Origin: RGIG3009 sp045630765
GTDB taxonomy: Bacteria > Bacillota > Clostridia > Oscillospirales > Acutalibacteraceae
Direction of reading: 5' to 3'
Length of the DNA: 40,357 bases
Assembly: GCA_045630765.1 (NCBI GenBank)
Contig: JAZQTM010000089.1
Location: 1-40,357 of the forward strand
Shown: piece by piece, positions 23,203 to 31,655 of the stretch
How the letters are laid out: each line of letters opens with the position of its first letter
Numbering within the stretch: the first letter of the stretch is position 1
Notes under the pieces: model-generated
Told to the model about the DNA's origin: nothing
Databases searched by the model: none
Seen by the model: the letters and a program-made list of their open reading frames with translations, nothing else
Program-made: the position numbers and the translations under genes

Positions 23203-23231
23203 ATTATAACAAAGCTGTCGACAGAATGCAA
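23203..23231 (-). promoter_or_regulatory. SigA promoter of the riboswitch-symporter transcript
   Basis: On the minus strand TTGCAT (complement of 23226-23231) and a consensus TATAAT (complement of 23203-23208) are 17 bp apart. A perfect palindrome CTGTCGACAG (23215-23224) lies in the spacer. The hflX stop codon is only 8 bp upstream and no terminator is seen between, so some read-through is likely. Confidence 0.78.
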
Positions 23232-23238
23232 CCTTTTT

Positions 23239-24498
23239 TTATTCGATAATTTGATACGGTTTTGTGAGTTCCAACAACCGCGCACCAAGGGTGACGGTCA
23301 TAGACAGTCCCTCGGGTACGTATTCCTCGTGTTCTACTGCACCCTCTCGACGGCATTCACCCGCAAGGGCACCTTTGTCAAATGGGAATAACAGTTTGAC
23401 TTTCTGTCTGTCGGGCGGTAACACTTCGGTCAGCCGTTGCAACAATGTGTCAATACCTTTGCCGGTGGCGGCACTGATACATACCGCGCCGTCACGGTCG
23501 GTCAGCGGAAGAGCGGCGGGCAGATCGCATTTGTTAAACACCGTCACGATCGGGCGGTCGGTACAGCCGAGCTGCGCAAGCAGTTCGCGCGTAACACTTA
23601 AATGCTCGGCGGCATCTTCGGAGGAACTGTCACACAAATTGAGAATGACGTCCGCCTCGGCGGCTTCTTCCAAAGTGGAACGGAACGCGTCTACCAAGTG
23701 GTGCGGTAAGCGCCGTACAAGTCCTACGGTGTCGATGAGCAAAACGGTGCGCCCGTCTGGCAATTTCAGCGCGCGGGCGGTGGTGTCCAACGTGGCAAAC
23801 AGCTTATCTTCGGCGAGTACTCCCGCATCGGTCAGTCGGTTCATCAGCGTGGATTTGCCGGCGTTGGTGTATCCGACGATGGCGACGGTTTGAACGTTAT
23901 CCTTGCGACGGCGGTCACGCCGTTGGATGCGTTGCTGCTCGACGGCTTTAAGAGATTCGCGAATGGATTGGATACGGCGGCGGATATGCCGTTTATCACT
24001 TTCGAGTTTTGTTTCACCGGGGCCGCGCGTACCGATACCGCCACCGAGTCGGGACAGTGCGGCACCTTGGCCGGCTAAACGCGGGAGCATATATTGCAGT
24101 TGGGCGAGTTCCACTTGCAGACGTCCTTCTGCCGAGCGGGCGCGCCCTGCAAAAATATCCAAGATCAGCATGGTGCGGTCAACCACACGGCAGGGGAGTG
24201 CATCTTCTAAATTGCGTTGTTGTGTGGCGGTGAGTTCGCGGTCGAAGATCACGAGATCCGCTTCGGTGTTTTTAGCAAGTAAGGGGACTTCTTCCAAGCG
24301 ACCTTGACCCAGACACGTTGCTTTGTCGGGTGATTCGCGTTTTTGCAACAGTCTTCCCAATACGTCGGCACCCGCGGTGTCGGCCAGTTCTTCCAGTTCG
24401 TCAAGAGAGATCTCTGCGTCAAATTCACCCGTATCGATCGATACGAGCAAGGCGCGTTCGCGTTCATCTACGGCTTCGATATTCACAAATGAACTCAT
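23239..24498 (-). CDS. hflX: GTPase HflX
   Basis: This is a 419-residue ribosome-associated GTPase. The N-terminal HflX domain (about 20-190) contains GQGRLEEV, IFDRELTATQQRNLE, VVDRTMLILDIFAGRA and the glycine-rich linker GGGIGTRGPGETKLE. The G domain has the Walker A GYTNAGKST (209-217), DTVGLVRRLPHHLV (G3), and NKCD (G4). HflX binds the 50S subunit and splits or rescues stalled ribosomes, notably under heat stress. GGAGGG precedes the ATG at 24498. Confidence 0.95.
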   Translation of the reverse strand: MSSFVNIEAVDERERALLVSIDTGEFDAEISLDELEELADTAGADVLGRLLQKRESPDKATCLGQGRLEEVPLLAKNTEADLVIFDRELTATQQRNLEDALPCRVVDRTMLILDIFAGRARSAEGRLQVELAQLQYMLPRLAGQGAALSRLGGGIGTRGPGETKLESDKRHIRRRIQSIRESLKAVEQQRIQRRDRRRKDNVQTVAIVGYTNAGKSTLMNRLTDAGVLAEDKLFATLDTTARALKLPDGRTVLLIDTVGLVRRLPHHLVDAFRSTLEEAAEADVILNLCDSSSEDAAEHLSVTRELLAQLGCTDRPIVTVFNKCDLPAALPLTDRDGAVCISAATGKGIDTLLQRLTEVLPPDRQKVKLLFPFDKGALAGECRREGAVEHEEYVPEGLSMTVTLGARLLELTKPYQIIE

Positions 24499-24519
24499 AA
24501 AATCCCTCCTTTTTAAGGT

Positions 24520-24547
24520 ATTGTACCATTCTTTTGTGCATTGTCCA
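24520..24547 (-). promoter_or_regulatory. SigA promoter of hflX
   Basis: On the minus strand TGGACA (complement of 24542-24547) and TACAAT (complement of 24520-24525) are 16 bp apart, 21 bp before the hflX start codon. Confidence 0.7.
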
Positions 24548-24601
24548 TAGTATATCCGAAAAAAACTTTAAAAAAATTTCTGTAAAAATCGAAAGTTTTT
24601 G

Positions 24602-24630
24602 TTTTCATTTGTCGAAGAGTATGGTAATAT
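24602..24630 (+). promoter_or_regulatory. Possible promoter of the PRPP synthetase gene
   Basis: TTTTCA (24602-24607) and TAATAT (24625-24630) are separated by 17 bp. Other AT-rich -10-like hexamers (TACAAT, TATAGT) follow closely, so the exact start is uncertain. Confidence 0.45.
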
Positions 24631-24673
24631 AGAAATACAATGTATAGTATATGAAAACGAGGGGATAGCAAAT

Positions 24674-25819
24674 ATGGTAGAAAAATTAACCAGTGAAACC
24701 ATTTTTTCCGCACCGAACCAAGTCGCTCCGCTCAGCGTGATCGCACAGCCCGGTACAGAAGAATTGGCGGCAAAGATCGACTATTATCTGACTGATTGGG
24801 CAGCAAAAGCAGGCGTTCCGAGTGATTCGTTCTTGATTTCCGCCGAGTGCCCGCGCTTTTCGTCCGGTGACGGTAAGGGCCTTATCAAGTCCAGTATCCG
24901 CGGTGATGACTTGTTCATCTTGGTGGACGTTGGCAACTACAACGTAAAATACAACATTTTCGGTCAGCAAAACTGCATGTCGCCCGACGATCATTTCCAG
25001 GATCTCAAGCGTATTATTCAAGCGGCAGGTGGTAAAGCACACCGTATCAACGTGATTATGCCGATCTTGTTCGGTGGTCGTCAGCACCGTCGTAACTACC
25101 GTGAGTCGCTTGACTGTGCGGTAGCATTGCAAGAACTTGAGCGTATGGGCGTGACCAACATCATCACCTTTGATGCACACGACCCGCGCGTACAGAACGC
25201 CGTTCCGCTGATGGGCTTTGATAACGTGATTCCCTCGTATCAGGTTCTTAAAGCTATGTTCCGTCGTTACCCCGATTTGATTCCGGATCGCGATCATATG
25301 ATGATTGTCAGCCCGGACGAGGGTGCGCTCAACCGTAATATGTATTATGCGTCCACGTTGGGCGTTGATCTCGGTATGTTCTACAAGCGCCGTGATTACG
25401 CACACGTTGTCAATGGTCGTAACCCCATCATTGCGCACGAGTATCTCGGTGATTCGGTGGAGGGTAAAGACATCTTCATTGCTGACGATATTATCTCGTC
25501 CGGCGAATCCATGCTGGATATTGCGTATGAATTGAAGAAACGCAAAGCGGGTCGCATCTTCGCGTATGCTACCTATGCGATCTTCACCAATGGTCTGGAC
25601 AAGTTCGATCAGGCATACAAGGATGGCGTGATTGCCGGCGTGCTCGGTACCAACTTGACCTATCGCACCGACGAGCTCAAAAAGCGTGATTGGTTCTGCG
25701 AAGTAGACGTGTCGAAATACATCGCGTACTTCATTGCCTCGCTCAACCACGATATGTCGGTTACCCGTATTATCGATTCTCACGAGAAGATCAGAAACCT
25801 TCTTGCTTCTCGCAAATAA
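24674..25819 (+). CDS. prs: Ribose-phosphate diphosphokinase (PRPP synthetase), long clostridial variant
   Basis: This is a 381-residue member of the PRPP synthetase family, which would make PRPP from ribose 5-phosphate and ATP. Recognisable parts are VDVGNYNVKYN, RRNYRESLDCAVALQELE, ITFDAHDPRVQNAVP (166-180) and the PRPP-binding loop IADDIISSGESMLD (269-282). Classical Prs is about 315 residues with DDxxDTGGT in that loop and a flexible KRR loop; here DTGGT is replaced by SSGES and there is about 65 residues extra. The ATG at 24674 follows GAGGGGA. I judge it a divergent but genuine Prs; phosphoribosyltransferase activity is the alternative. Confidence 0.82.
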   Translation: MVEKLTSETIFSAPNQVAPLSVIAQPGTEELAAKIDYYLTDWAAKAGVPSDSFLISAECPRFSSGDGKGLIKSSIRGDDLFILVDVGNYNVKYNIFGQQNCMSPDDHFQDLKRIIQAAGGKAHRINVIMPILFGGRQHRRNYRESLDCAVALQELERMGVTNIITFDAHDPRVQNAVPLMGFDNVIPSYQVLKAMFRRYPDLIPDRDHMMIVSPDEGALNRNMYYASTLGVDLGMFYKRRDYAHVVNGRNPIIAHEYLGDSVEGKDIFIADDIISSGESMLDIAYELKKRKAGRIFAYATYAIFTNGLDKFDQAYKDGVIAGVLGTNLTYRTDELKKRDWFCEVDVSKYIAYFIASLNHDMSVTRIIDSHEKIRNLLASRK

Positions 25820-25829
25820 GATCTTTTTT

Positions 25830-25861
25830 AAGAACGGTCGGCTCTGCCGACCGTTCTTTTT
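25830..25861 (+). terminator. Terminator after prs
   Basis: A 13-bp stem AAGAACGGTCGGC (25830-25842) / GCCGACCGTTCTT (25846-25858) with a 3-nt loop is followed by a T tract. Confidence 0.93.
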
Positions 25862-25913
25862 GCATATTGCGCTTGTCCTCTTTGTATATATCGTATAAAG
25901 AGGAGGAGATCGT

Positions 25914-27143
25914 ATGAAAGCAATTCGAATACTTGCGTGTGCGGTATGCGTCACGCTGTTGTTTGCGTTACCCGTATCGGCGAAAACGGTTATTATTGAT
26001 ACGGAATCGGGTGAGAGTGCCGAGGAATTGATGTCGTTGGAGGCACCGAAAAGTTTAAGTGAAGTGGTTTCCACAGGTGCGGGGACAGCACTTGAGGTTG
26101 GCGGAAAATCCGCGATACTGATGGAATTGTCATCGGGGCAAGTGTTGTTTGAAAAGAACACACACGAAAAACTGCCGATCGCCTCGGTAACAAAGGTGAT
26201 GACACTTTTGCTTGTGATGGAAGCCTTGGATAACGGACTGATCGATCTGCAAGATACCGTCACGTGTTCCACAGAGGCGGCATCGATGGGCGGCTCTCAA
26301 ATTTGGTTGGAGCCGGGTGAAATGATGACGGTACACGAGTTGGTGAAAGCGGCGGCGGTGGTGTCTGCCAACGATGCGTGCGCCGCTTTGGCGGAGCACG
26401 TTGCCGGTTCAATTGAAGAATTTGTGCAACGGATGAATATCCGCGCTGCTGAACTTGGCATGCAAGATACGTTATTTAAGGATTGCAGTGGGTTGGACGA
26501 CACGGCGTATTCCTGCGCCTACGACGTGGCGCTGATGTCGCGAGAGTTGATGAAGCATCCGTTGATTAAAAATTATACTACGATTTGGATGGATACCTTG
26601 CGAAACGGGGAGTCGCAGTTGGTAAACACCAATAAGTTGATCCGTTTTTACCAAGGGGCTACGGGGTTGAAGACAGGTACTACTTCCACGGCGGGGCATA
26701 ATCTGTCTGCTACCGCCGAACGGAACGGCTTGGGATTTGTAGCCGTTATTTTGGGTTGCTCAACCACCGACGAGCGATTTGGCGGTGCCAGAAAACTGCT
26801 TGATCACGGTTTTGCGAATTATACGTTATACACACCGCAGGTTGACCCCGCTCTGCTGACACCGATTGCGGTGCTGCGTGGGACGAAAGAAACGGTGGCA
26901 ACAGAGATCGGCGATCTTGATTCTCTGCTCCTCAAAAAAGGGGAGGAGAAGGGTCTTTCCTGTACGGTTACATTGTCTGAAGATCTGGAGGCACCCGTGA
27001 CGGAAGGACAGATCGTCGGCACCGTTAACGTCACGCGTGAAGGCAAGGCGTTGGCGGAGTATCCGGTACGTGCGGCAGAGGATGTAGCTGAACTCAATTT
27101 TGGGTTTTGTTTTAAGCAATTATTATGGGCGTTGTCCGCCTGA
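25914..27143 (+). CDS. D-alanyl-D-alanine carboxypeptidase, PBP5/DacF type
   Basis: This is a 409-residue serine peptidase (S11). A signal peptide (1-23, cleaved near VSA-KT) exports it. The catalytic motifs are intact: SVTK (91-94), SAN (151-153) and KTG (253-255). Residues from about 310 to 385 form the C-terminal PBP5 domain, and the tail ends in AELNFGFCFKQLLWALSA, an amphipathic or hydrophobic segment that may anchor it to the membrane. Such enzymes trim the terminal D-alanine of peptidoglycan stem peptides. AGAGGAGGAG precedes the ATG. A weak promoter-like TTGTCC...TATAAA with a short 15-bp spacer lies just upstream (25873-25898). Confidence 0.92.
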   Translation: MKAIRILACAVCVTLLFALPVSAKTVIIDTESGESAEELMSLEAPKSLSEVVSTGAGTALEVGGKSAILMELSSGQVLFEKNTHEKLPIASVTKVMTLLLVMEALDNGLIDLQDTVTCSTEAASMGGSQIWLEPGEMMTVHELVKAAAVVSANDACAALAEHVAGSIEEFVQRMNIRAAELGMQDTLFKDCSGLDDTAYSCAYDVALMSRELMKHPLIKNYTTIWMDTLRNGESQLVNTNKLIRFYQGATGLKTGTTSTAGHNLSATAERNGLGFVAVILGCSTTDERFGGARKLLDHGFANYTLYTPQVDPALLTPIAVLRGTKETVATEIGDLDSLLLKKGEEKGLSCTVTLSEDLEAPVTEGQIVGTVNVTREGKALAEYPVRAAEDVAELNFGFCFKQLLWALSA

Positions 27144-27160
27144 TTTTTTGCTAAAATGTG

Positions 27161-27188
27161 TTGATTTTTCAAGGAGGATGTGTATAAT
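27161..27188 (+). promoter_or_regulatory. SigA promoter of the GH3 gene
   Basis: TTGATT (27161-27166) and a consensus TATAAT (27183-27188) are 16 bp apart and 36 bp before the ATG at 27225. Confidence 0.78.
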
Positions 27189-27224
27189 GGGTTGCAGACA
27201 GGACGAACGAAAGGATGGATAGCG

Positions 27225-28835
27225 ATGATGCAGGCAGTTATGAATGAACTGGACCGCAGCACATTGACCGTGGAACAAAAATTGGGGCTTCTTTTGTGCC
27301 CTACTTTGCATCACGGTGAGGAGGATCTGGAGTACGTGCTTCAGATGATTCGTGAGCATAAGCTTGGTTCGGTTTGGGTTCCGTTTCATTTGAGTAATCG
27401 AGATGATATCTTGCGTCGTGTTCACGAAGCGGCGGATTATCCGATTATGGTATTTTGCGATGCGGAAAACGGCCCTCCCGGTTATGAGATTCCCGGTACG
27501 ATCGCGTTGGCGGCGGCGGGTGCCAAAAATGAGTATGCGCGTTCGTTTGGTCGCGTTACGGCTGCCTATTACTCCAAACTTGGTTATAACGTTATCGGAG
27601 GTCCTGTTGTGGATCGTCGCCAGCGGAACAGCCCTTGCGGCGGCACCACGCGTATCATCAGTCCCGACAAAGAAATCGTTGCTCGTTTGGCTGCGGAGAT
27701 CAGTCGCGGTATGCACGAAGGTGGTACGCTTTCCGTTGCGAAGCATTATCCCAGCGGAATGAAAGGCAAACCGTACGATTCACATATGCGTGAAGGTTTT
27801 TGCGAAGACACGCGTGAGGAATTAATTGAAGATGCGCTCTATCCGTATCGTAAACTTATTGAGGAAGATCTTGCGGATGGTGTTATGCCCGGACATGGTT
27901 TGTATCCGAACATTGATCCCGATCGTCCTGCCAGTCTTTCACGCCCGATGTTAGATATTTTGCGCGATTGCGGTTTCAAAGGTTTCTACATTACCGATGC
28001 TTTGATTATGATGGGCGTTGTGCTCAAGTATGGTAAATATCGCCCGACTCCTATGTCTGTTGATGCGGGTTGCGATATACCGCTGCCGTGGGGAATCACT
28101 TGCAAAGCGGCATACGAAGCGATGCTGGAAGGGTATCGTGACGGTACCATCAGTGACGAGCAACTTGATCTTTCGGTTTCTCGCGTGTTGGATGCACATC
28201 ATAAAATTGCCCTATTGCCTAAAGACGTTGAGATCTTGCCGGAAGACGTGGAAAACATCAAGCGCATCAATGACGAGTGCATTTCGGGAAGAATTGCTGA
28301 AGGGTTAACTCCGTCCATTTCTCGCGACGGCAAGCATTTATTTATCATTATGGAGGATGCTGCCAAGCTGGGTGAGGATGAATTCGACGCGTTTGCCGGT
28401 GTGTGGTATGTAACGAAAAACATTGCTGCCAAGATCAAAGAATTGTTCCCGAATTCCGAGGCGATGAACCACCCGAATTTCCCCAGTCCCAATCAAAACC
28501 TGCGTTTGTTCCAAAAGCAGGGTGATTATGACGATATCGTGTATATCACGTATTGCAAAAGCGAGTGCTTCGTTGGTCGCGAGTGTTTGACCTCGCGTAC
28601 GGTTGATTTGATGGATGCGTTGCAATCCACGGACCGTATCGTTGCTCATTTGCATTTCGGCAACCCGTTTGTGGCGGCCGATGCACCGTACGTTCCTCGC
28701 GTGTTGATGGGGTGGGGCAGTGAGTCTTGCATTATGCACACGCTCGACATTTTAGCGGGCAATGCCGAATTGCTCGGTGTGCAACCGTTTGAGAACTATC
28801 TGCAATTCCACGAAAAAGGTCATATTTTCTACTAA
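27225..28835 (+). CDS. Cytosolic glycoside hydrolase family 3 protein, NagZ-like
   Basis: This is a 536-residue protein without signal peptide or membrane helix. It has the GH3 (beta/alpha)8 barrel: FCDAENGPPGYEIPG, SVAKHYPSG (from residue 170), DSH (185-187) and the nucleophile region FYITDALIMMG with Asp258. NagZ beta-N-acetylglucosaminidases use a D-x-H dyad as acid/base, and DSH fits that group, but the usual KHFPGHG is altered to KHYPSGMKG. The C-terminal 250 residues resemble a GH3_C-type domain. A role in cytosolic amino-sugar or muropeptide recycling is inference. The tandem ATGs at 27225/27228 follow AAGGATGG; an earlier in-frame start overlaps the -10 box. Confidence 0.8.
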   Translation: MMQAVMNELDRSTLTVEQKLGLLLCPTLHHGEEDLEYVLQMIREHKLGSVWVPFHLSNRDDILRRVHEAADYPIMVFCDAENGPPGYEIPGTIALAAAGAKNEYARSFGRVTAAYYSKLGYNVIGGPVVDRRQRNSPCGGTTRIISPDKEIVARLAAEISRGMHEGGTLSVAKHYPSGMKGKPYDSHMREGFCEDTREELIEDALYPYRKLIEEDLADGVMPGHGLYPNIDPDRPASLSRPMLDILRDCGFKGFYITDALIMMGVVLKYGKYRPTPMSVDAGCDIPLPWGITCKAAYEAMLEGYRDGTISDEQLDLSVSRVLDAHHKIALLPKDVEILPEDVENIKRINDECISGRIAEGLTPSISRDGKHLFIIMEDAAKLGEDEFDAFAGVWYVTKNIAAKIKELFPNSEAMNHPNFPSPNQNLRLFQKQGDYDDIVYITYCKSECFVGRECLTSRTVDLMDALQSTDRIVAHLHFGNPFVAADAPYVPRVLMGWGSESCIMHTLDILAGNAELLGVQPFENYLQFHEKGHIFY

Positions 28836-28843
28836 TGACAAAA

Positions 28844-28900
28844 ACTCCCTCTTGTTTATGCCGCTTTTACAAGGCGCGCGGGCAAGAGGGAGTAAATTTT
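28844..28900 (+). terminator. Long-loop terminator after the GH3 gene
   Basis: An 11-bp perfect stem ACTCCCTCTTG (28844-28854) / CAAGAGGGAGT (28883-28893) surrounds a 28-nt loop with a weaker internal GC hairpin. AAATTTT follows. Confidence 0.7.
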
Positions 28901-28923
28901 ATGAAAAATTCATAAAAAACTGG

Positions 28924-28952
28924 TTGCAATTGGGCAGGATATATTGTACAAT
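28924..28952 (+). promoter_or_regulatory. SigA promoter of pgi
   Basis: TTGCAA (28924-28929) and TACAAT (28947-28952) have a 17-bp spacer and lie 30 bp before the pgi ATG. Confidence 0.78.
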
Positions 28953-28982
28953 ATAAATAACAAAAAACGGAGGCATTTTAGA

Positions 28983-30323
28983 ATGGCTGTTACGCTTGAA
29001 ACCCGCTATCTTACTGATTTCGTCCGCGATCACGAATTGCAGGCTATGCAGACGCAAGTCACTGCGGCACACGAGATGCTTCACGCAGGCAACGGTCTTG
29101 GAAATGATTTTTTGGGTTGGCTGACTTTGCCGACCGATTACGATAAAGAGGAATTCGCCCGCATTCAGAAGGCGGCAGAACGGATCAAAAACGATACCGA
29201 TGTGTTTATTGTTATCGGTATCGGCGGTTCCTATCTCGGCGCCCGTGCGGTGATTGAATTTTTGAAATCCCCTTTGTATAACAACTTGAAAAAGGATACA
29301 CCGGACATTTACTTTGCCGGAAAAAGCATCAGCGCTTCGGAATTATCGGAGCTGCTTGAGCTTTGCAAAGGTCGCCGCGTGTCGATCAATGTTATTTCCA
29401 AATCCGGCACTACCACGGAGCCGGCAATCGCGTTCCGCGTGTTCCGTGAATATTTGGAAAGTACCGTTGGGGTGGAGGAAGCGCGTCGCCGTATCTACGT
29501 AACGACGGATAAGGCAAAGGGTACGCTCAAAGGTCTCGCCGATCGCGAAGGGTATGAAACCTTCGTGGTGCCGAATGACGTCGGCGGTCGTTTCTCGGTG
29601 TTGACCGCTGTCGGTCTGTTGCCGATCGCTGTTGCCGGTTGCGATATCGCTGCGTTGATGGCGGGTGCTGCCAAGGCACAAGACGCGTTGTGTGAAACCG
29701 ATCTTACCAAAAACGATTGTTATAAATATGCCGCGATGCGTAACATTTTGTTGCGTAAAGGGCGTTCGGTGGAACTGATGGTCAGTTATGAACCGCGCTA
29801 CGCTATGATGTCCGAGTGGTGGAAACAGTTGTACGGCGAAAGCGAAGGCAAGGACGGAAAAGGATTGTTTCCGGCTTCCGTTATTTTCTCCACGGATCTG
29901 CATTCGCTTGGTCAGTTCGTGCAGGATGGCTCTAACATTTTGGCGGAGACGGTTGTTGTGATCGACGAATCGCCCGTGACGATGACCATCAAAGAGGATG
30001 CGGAGAACGTAGACGGCCTTAATTTCTTGGCAGGTCGTACGATGGCGCAGATCAACCAAAAGGCATTTGAGGGAACCATTTTAGCGCATACCGATGGCGG
30101 TACACCGAATATGGTGCTTCACGTTCCCGCGGTGTGTGAAGAAGAACTTGGTTATCTTGTGTATTTCTTTGAAAAAGCGTGTGCGATCTCCGGATATATG
30201 TTGGGCGTTAACCCGTTCAATCAACCGGGTGTAGAGGAATACAAGAAAAATATGTTTGCGTTGCTCGGCAAACCGGGCTACGAAGACCAAAAGGCAGTGC
30301 TCGAGCAACGTCTCGGCAAGTAA
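28983..30323 (+). CDS. pgi: Glucose-6-phosphate isomerase
   Basis: This is a 446-residue Pgi of the Gram-positive length class. It interconverts glucose 6-phosphate and fructose 6-phosphate in glycolysis and supplies the glycogen pathway encoded upstream. GIGGSYLGARAVIEF, ISKSGTTTEPAIAFR, TDKAKGTLKGLAD, VGGRFSVLTAVGLLPIA, FLAGRTMAQINQKAFEGT and NPFNQPGVEEYKKNMF are the expected SIS-domain and active-site blocks. CGGAGG precedes the ATG at 28983; the longer frame from 28944 overlaps the promoter. Confidence 0.97.
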   Translation: MAVTLETRYLTDFVRDHELQAMQTQVTAAHEMLHAGNGLGNDFLGWLTLPTDYDKEEFARIQKAAERIKNDTDVFIVIGIGGSYLGARAVIEFLKSPLYNNLKKDTPDIYFAGKSISASELSELLELCKGRRVSINVISKSGTTTEPAIAFRVFREYLESTVGVEEARRRIYVTTDKAKGTLKGLADREGYETFVVPNDVGGRFSVLTAVGLLPIAVAGCDIAALMAGAAKAQDALCETDLTKNDCYKYAAMRNILLRKGRSVELMVSYEPRYAMMSEWWKQLYGESEGKDGKGLFPASVIFSTDLHSLGQFVQDGSNILAETVVVIDESPVTMTIKEDAENVDGLNFLAGRTMAQINQKAFEGTILAHTDGGTPNMVLHVPAVCEEELGYLVYFFEKACAISGYMLGVNPFNQPGVEEYKKNMFALLGKPGYEDQKAVLEQRLGK

Positions 30324-30372
30324 ACAGGTAACGACCGCGTAAAGCGGTTAATATAGACTGGGAGGAATTCTA

Positions 30373-30786
30373 ATGATCACTTTAATCCTCGGAAAAAAAG
30401 GTTCCGGCAAAACCAAACGACTGATCGACATGTGCAACGAAGCCATGGCGCAGTCCAAAGGCAGTGTTGTCTTTATTGAAAAGGACAATACGTTGACTTA
30501 CAGCCTCAAGCACAGTGTTCGCTTGGTAGCGGCTGATGAGTACGCAATCCGCGGATTTGACAGTTTTTACGGTCTGATTGCCGGTATGTGTGCCGGTAAC
30601 TATGACATCACCGATATTTTCGTGGATTCTACTTTGAAGATCGGCGGCGAAGTCGCAGATCTGCTTGCATTCGTGGAGAAGCTGAAAGTACTCAGCGACA
30701 AAGCGAATACCAATATTGTGATGTCCGTTTCGGCAGATCCCGCAGAGCTTTCGGAGAAAATTGCCGAGATTGCCACAGTAATTTAA
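30373..30786 (+). CDS. Small P-loop NTPase-like protein
   Basis: This is a 137-residue protein with an N-terminal Walker A motif, ILGKKGSGKT (5-14), and a hydrophobic strand ending in Asp (ITDIFVDST) that could serve as Walker B. It is too small for a full motor or kinase. Clostridial homologues are often annotated as PilT-like or ATP-binding proteins without evidence for motility; no pilus gene is nearby. It lies 49 bp after pgi with GGGAGG before the ATG and a small hairpin ACCGC/GCGGT in between. Function is unknown. Confidence 0.75.
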   Translation: MITLILGKKGSGKTKRLIDMCNEAMAQSKGSVVFIEKDNTLTYSLKHSVRLVAADEYAIRGFDSFYGLIAGMCAGNYDITDIFVDSTLKIGGEVADLLAFVEKLKVLSDKANTNIVMSVSADPAELSEKIAEIATVI

Positions 30787-30802
30787 GGCGAGCTTCAAGA
30801 TT

Positions 30803-30823
30803 AAGCGCCGGAAACGGCGCTTT
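30803..30823 (+). terminator. Probable terminator after the P-loop gene
   Basis: AAGCGCCG (30803-30810) and CGGCGCTT (30815-30822) form a GAAA tetraloop hairpin. The T run after it is short (TTTCT), so termination may be partial. Confidence 0.65.
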
Positions 30824-30858
30824 CTCTGTGTATAAACGAAAAAATCGCAAAAAACATA

Positions 30859-30887
30859 TTGACAAATGTGGGTTGTCCTTATATAAT
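30859..30887 (+). promoter_or_regulatory. Perfect-consensus SigA promoter of yceD-rpmF
   Basis: TTGACA (30859-30864) and TATAAT (30882-30887) have a 17-bp spacer: both hexamers match consensus exactly, as expected for a highly expressed ribosomal protein transcript. Confidence 0.92.
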
Positions 30888-30913
30888 ATTTTGCGTGACA
30901 ATTGAGGTGAAGT

Positions 30914-31408
30914 ATGCTTCTTCAACTACAGTCCTTATTTATGGGCGAAAAGACGAGCCTGCCGATCGATTGCACCTTGGATTTTTCCGAGTTGGAATGG
31001 AACGGATTGTATCCGTTCAAACAACCGGTAAACGTCAAGGGTGAAGTACGGCACACGGCTGACGTCGTAACACTTAAAGCAGACGTTTCGTATTGCTATG
31101 ACGGCATTTGCGATCGCTGCGCGTGCGATATCCATCAAGAGGAACACTTGACGATGGAGCATATTCTTGTGGTTTCCCTCAATCACGAGGACAACGATAG
31201 TTTTGTTCTTATCGACAATTATCAGCTTCCGCTGGATGAACTGGTGGAAGAGGATCTGATCCTGGATCAGCCGTCGAAGAGGCTGTGCAAGGAGGATTGC
31301 CGCGGTTTGTGCCCGCAGTGTGGCAAGAACCAGAATGAAGGTTCTTGCGGTTGCGAGCAAAAAACGGTAGATCCCCGACTCGCAGCGTTACAGCAATTGC
31401 TGGATTAA
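30914..31408 (+). CDS. YceD/DUF177 family protein
   Basis: This is a 164-residue protein of the DUF177 (YceD) family, whose genes almost always precede rpmF. YDGICDRCACDI and, near the C-terminus, CRGLCPQCGKNQNEGSCGC provide a cysteine set that could bind zinc; the second block is the family hallmark. DUF177 proteins have been linked to 23S rRNA accumulation in plants and E. coli. GAGGTGAAGT precedes the ATG. rpmF starts 30 bp downstream, so the pair is an operon. Confidence 0.92.
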   Translation: MLLQLQSLFMGEKTSLPIDCTLDFSELEWNGLYPFKQPVNVKGEVRHTADVVTLKADVSYCYDGICDRCACDIHQEEHLTMEHILVVSLNHEDNDSFVLIDNYQLPLDELVEEDLILDQPSKRLCKEDCRGLCPQCGKNQNEGSCGCEQKTVDPRLAALQQLLD

Positions 31409-31438
31409 CTTTTTGACTATGTTAAGGAGGTGCTGACG

Positions 31439-31621
31439 ATGGCGGTACCGAAGAGAAAAAGTTCAAAGGCTCGTCGTGATACGAGACGTAATAATGTTTG
31501 GAAGACTACGGCTCCCGAACTGGTGAAATGCCCGCAGTGCGGCGAGTACAAGCGCCCGCACCGTTTGTGCGGAGCTTGCGGCTATTACAACGGCAGACAG
31601 ATCGTCAAGGTTGAGGAGTAA
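31439..31621 (+). CDS. rpmF: Ribosomal protein bL32
   Basis: This is the 60-residue large-subunit protein L32. MAVPKRKSSKARRDTRRNN is the standard basic N-terminus, and CPQCGEYKRPHRLCGACGYY provides the four cysteines of the zinc-binding form, so this is the C+ type. AAGGAGG precedes the ATG at 31439. It follows yceD and ends at a strong terminator. Confidence 0.98.
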   Translation: MAVPKRKSSKARRDTRRNNVWKTTAPELVKCPQCGEYKRPHRLCGACGYYNGRQIVKVEE

Positions 31622-31655
31622 ATCGACCGGTTGTAAATGCCCACATTATGGGAAC

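Noticed and set aside
24686..26272. A 528-codon open frame on the minus strand across prs and the carboxypeptidase gene
   Set aside because: It lies antisense to two well-recognised genes, its product resembles no family and it is explained by biased third-codon bases of the real genes.
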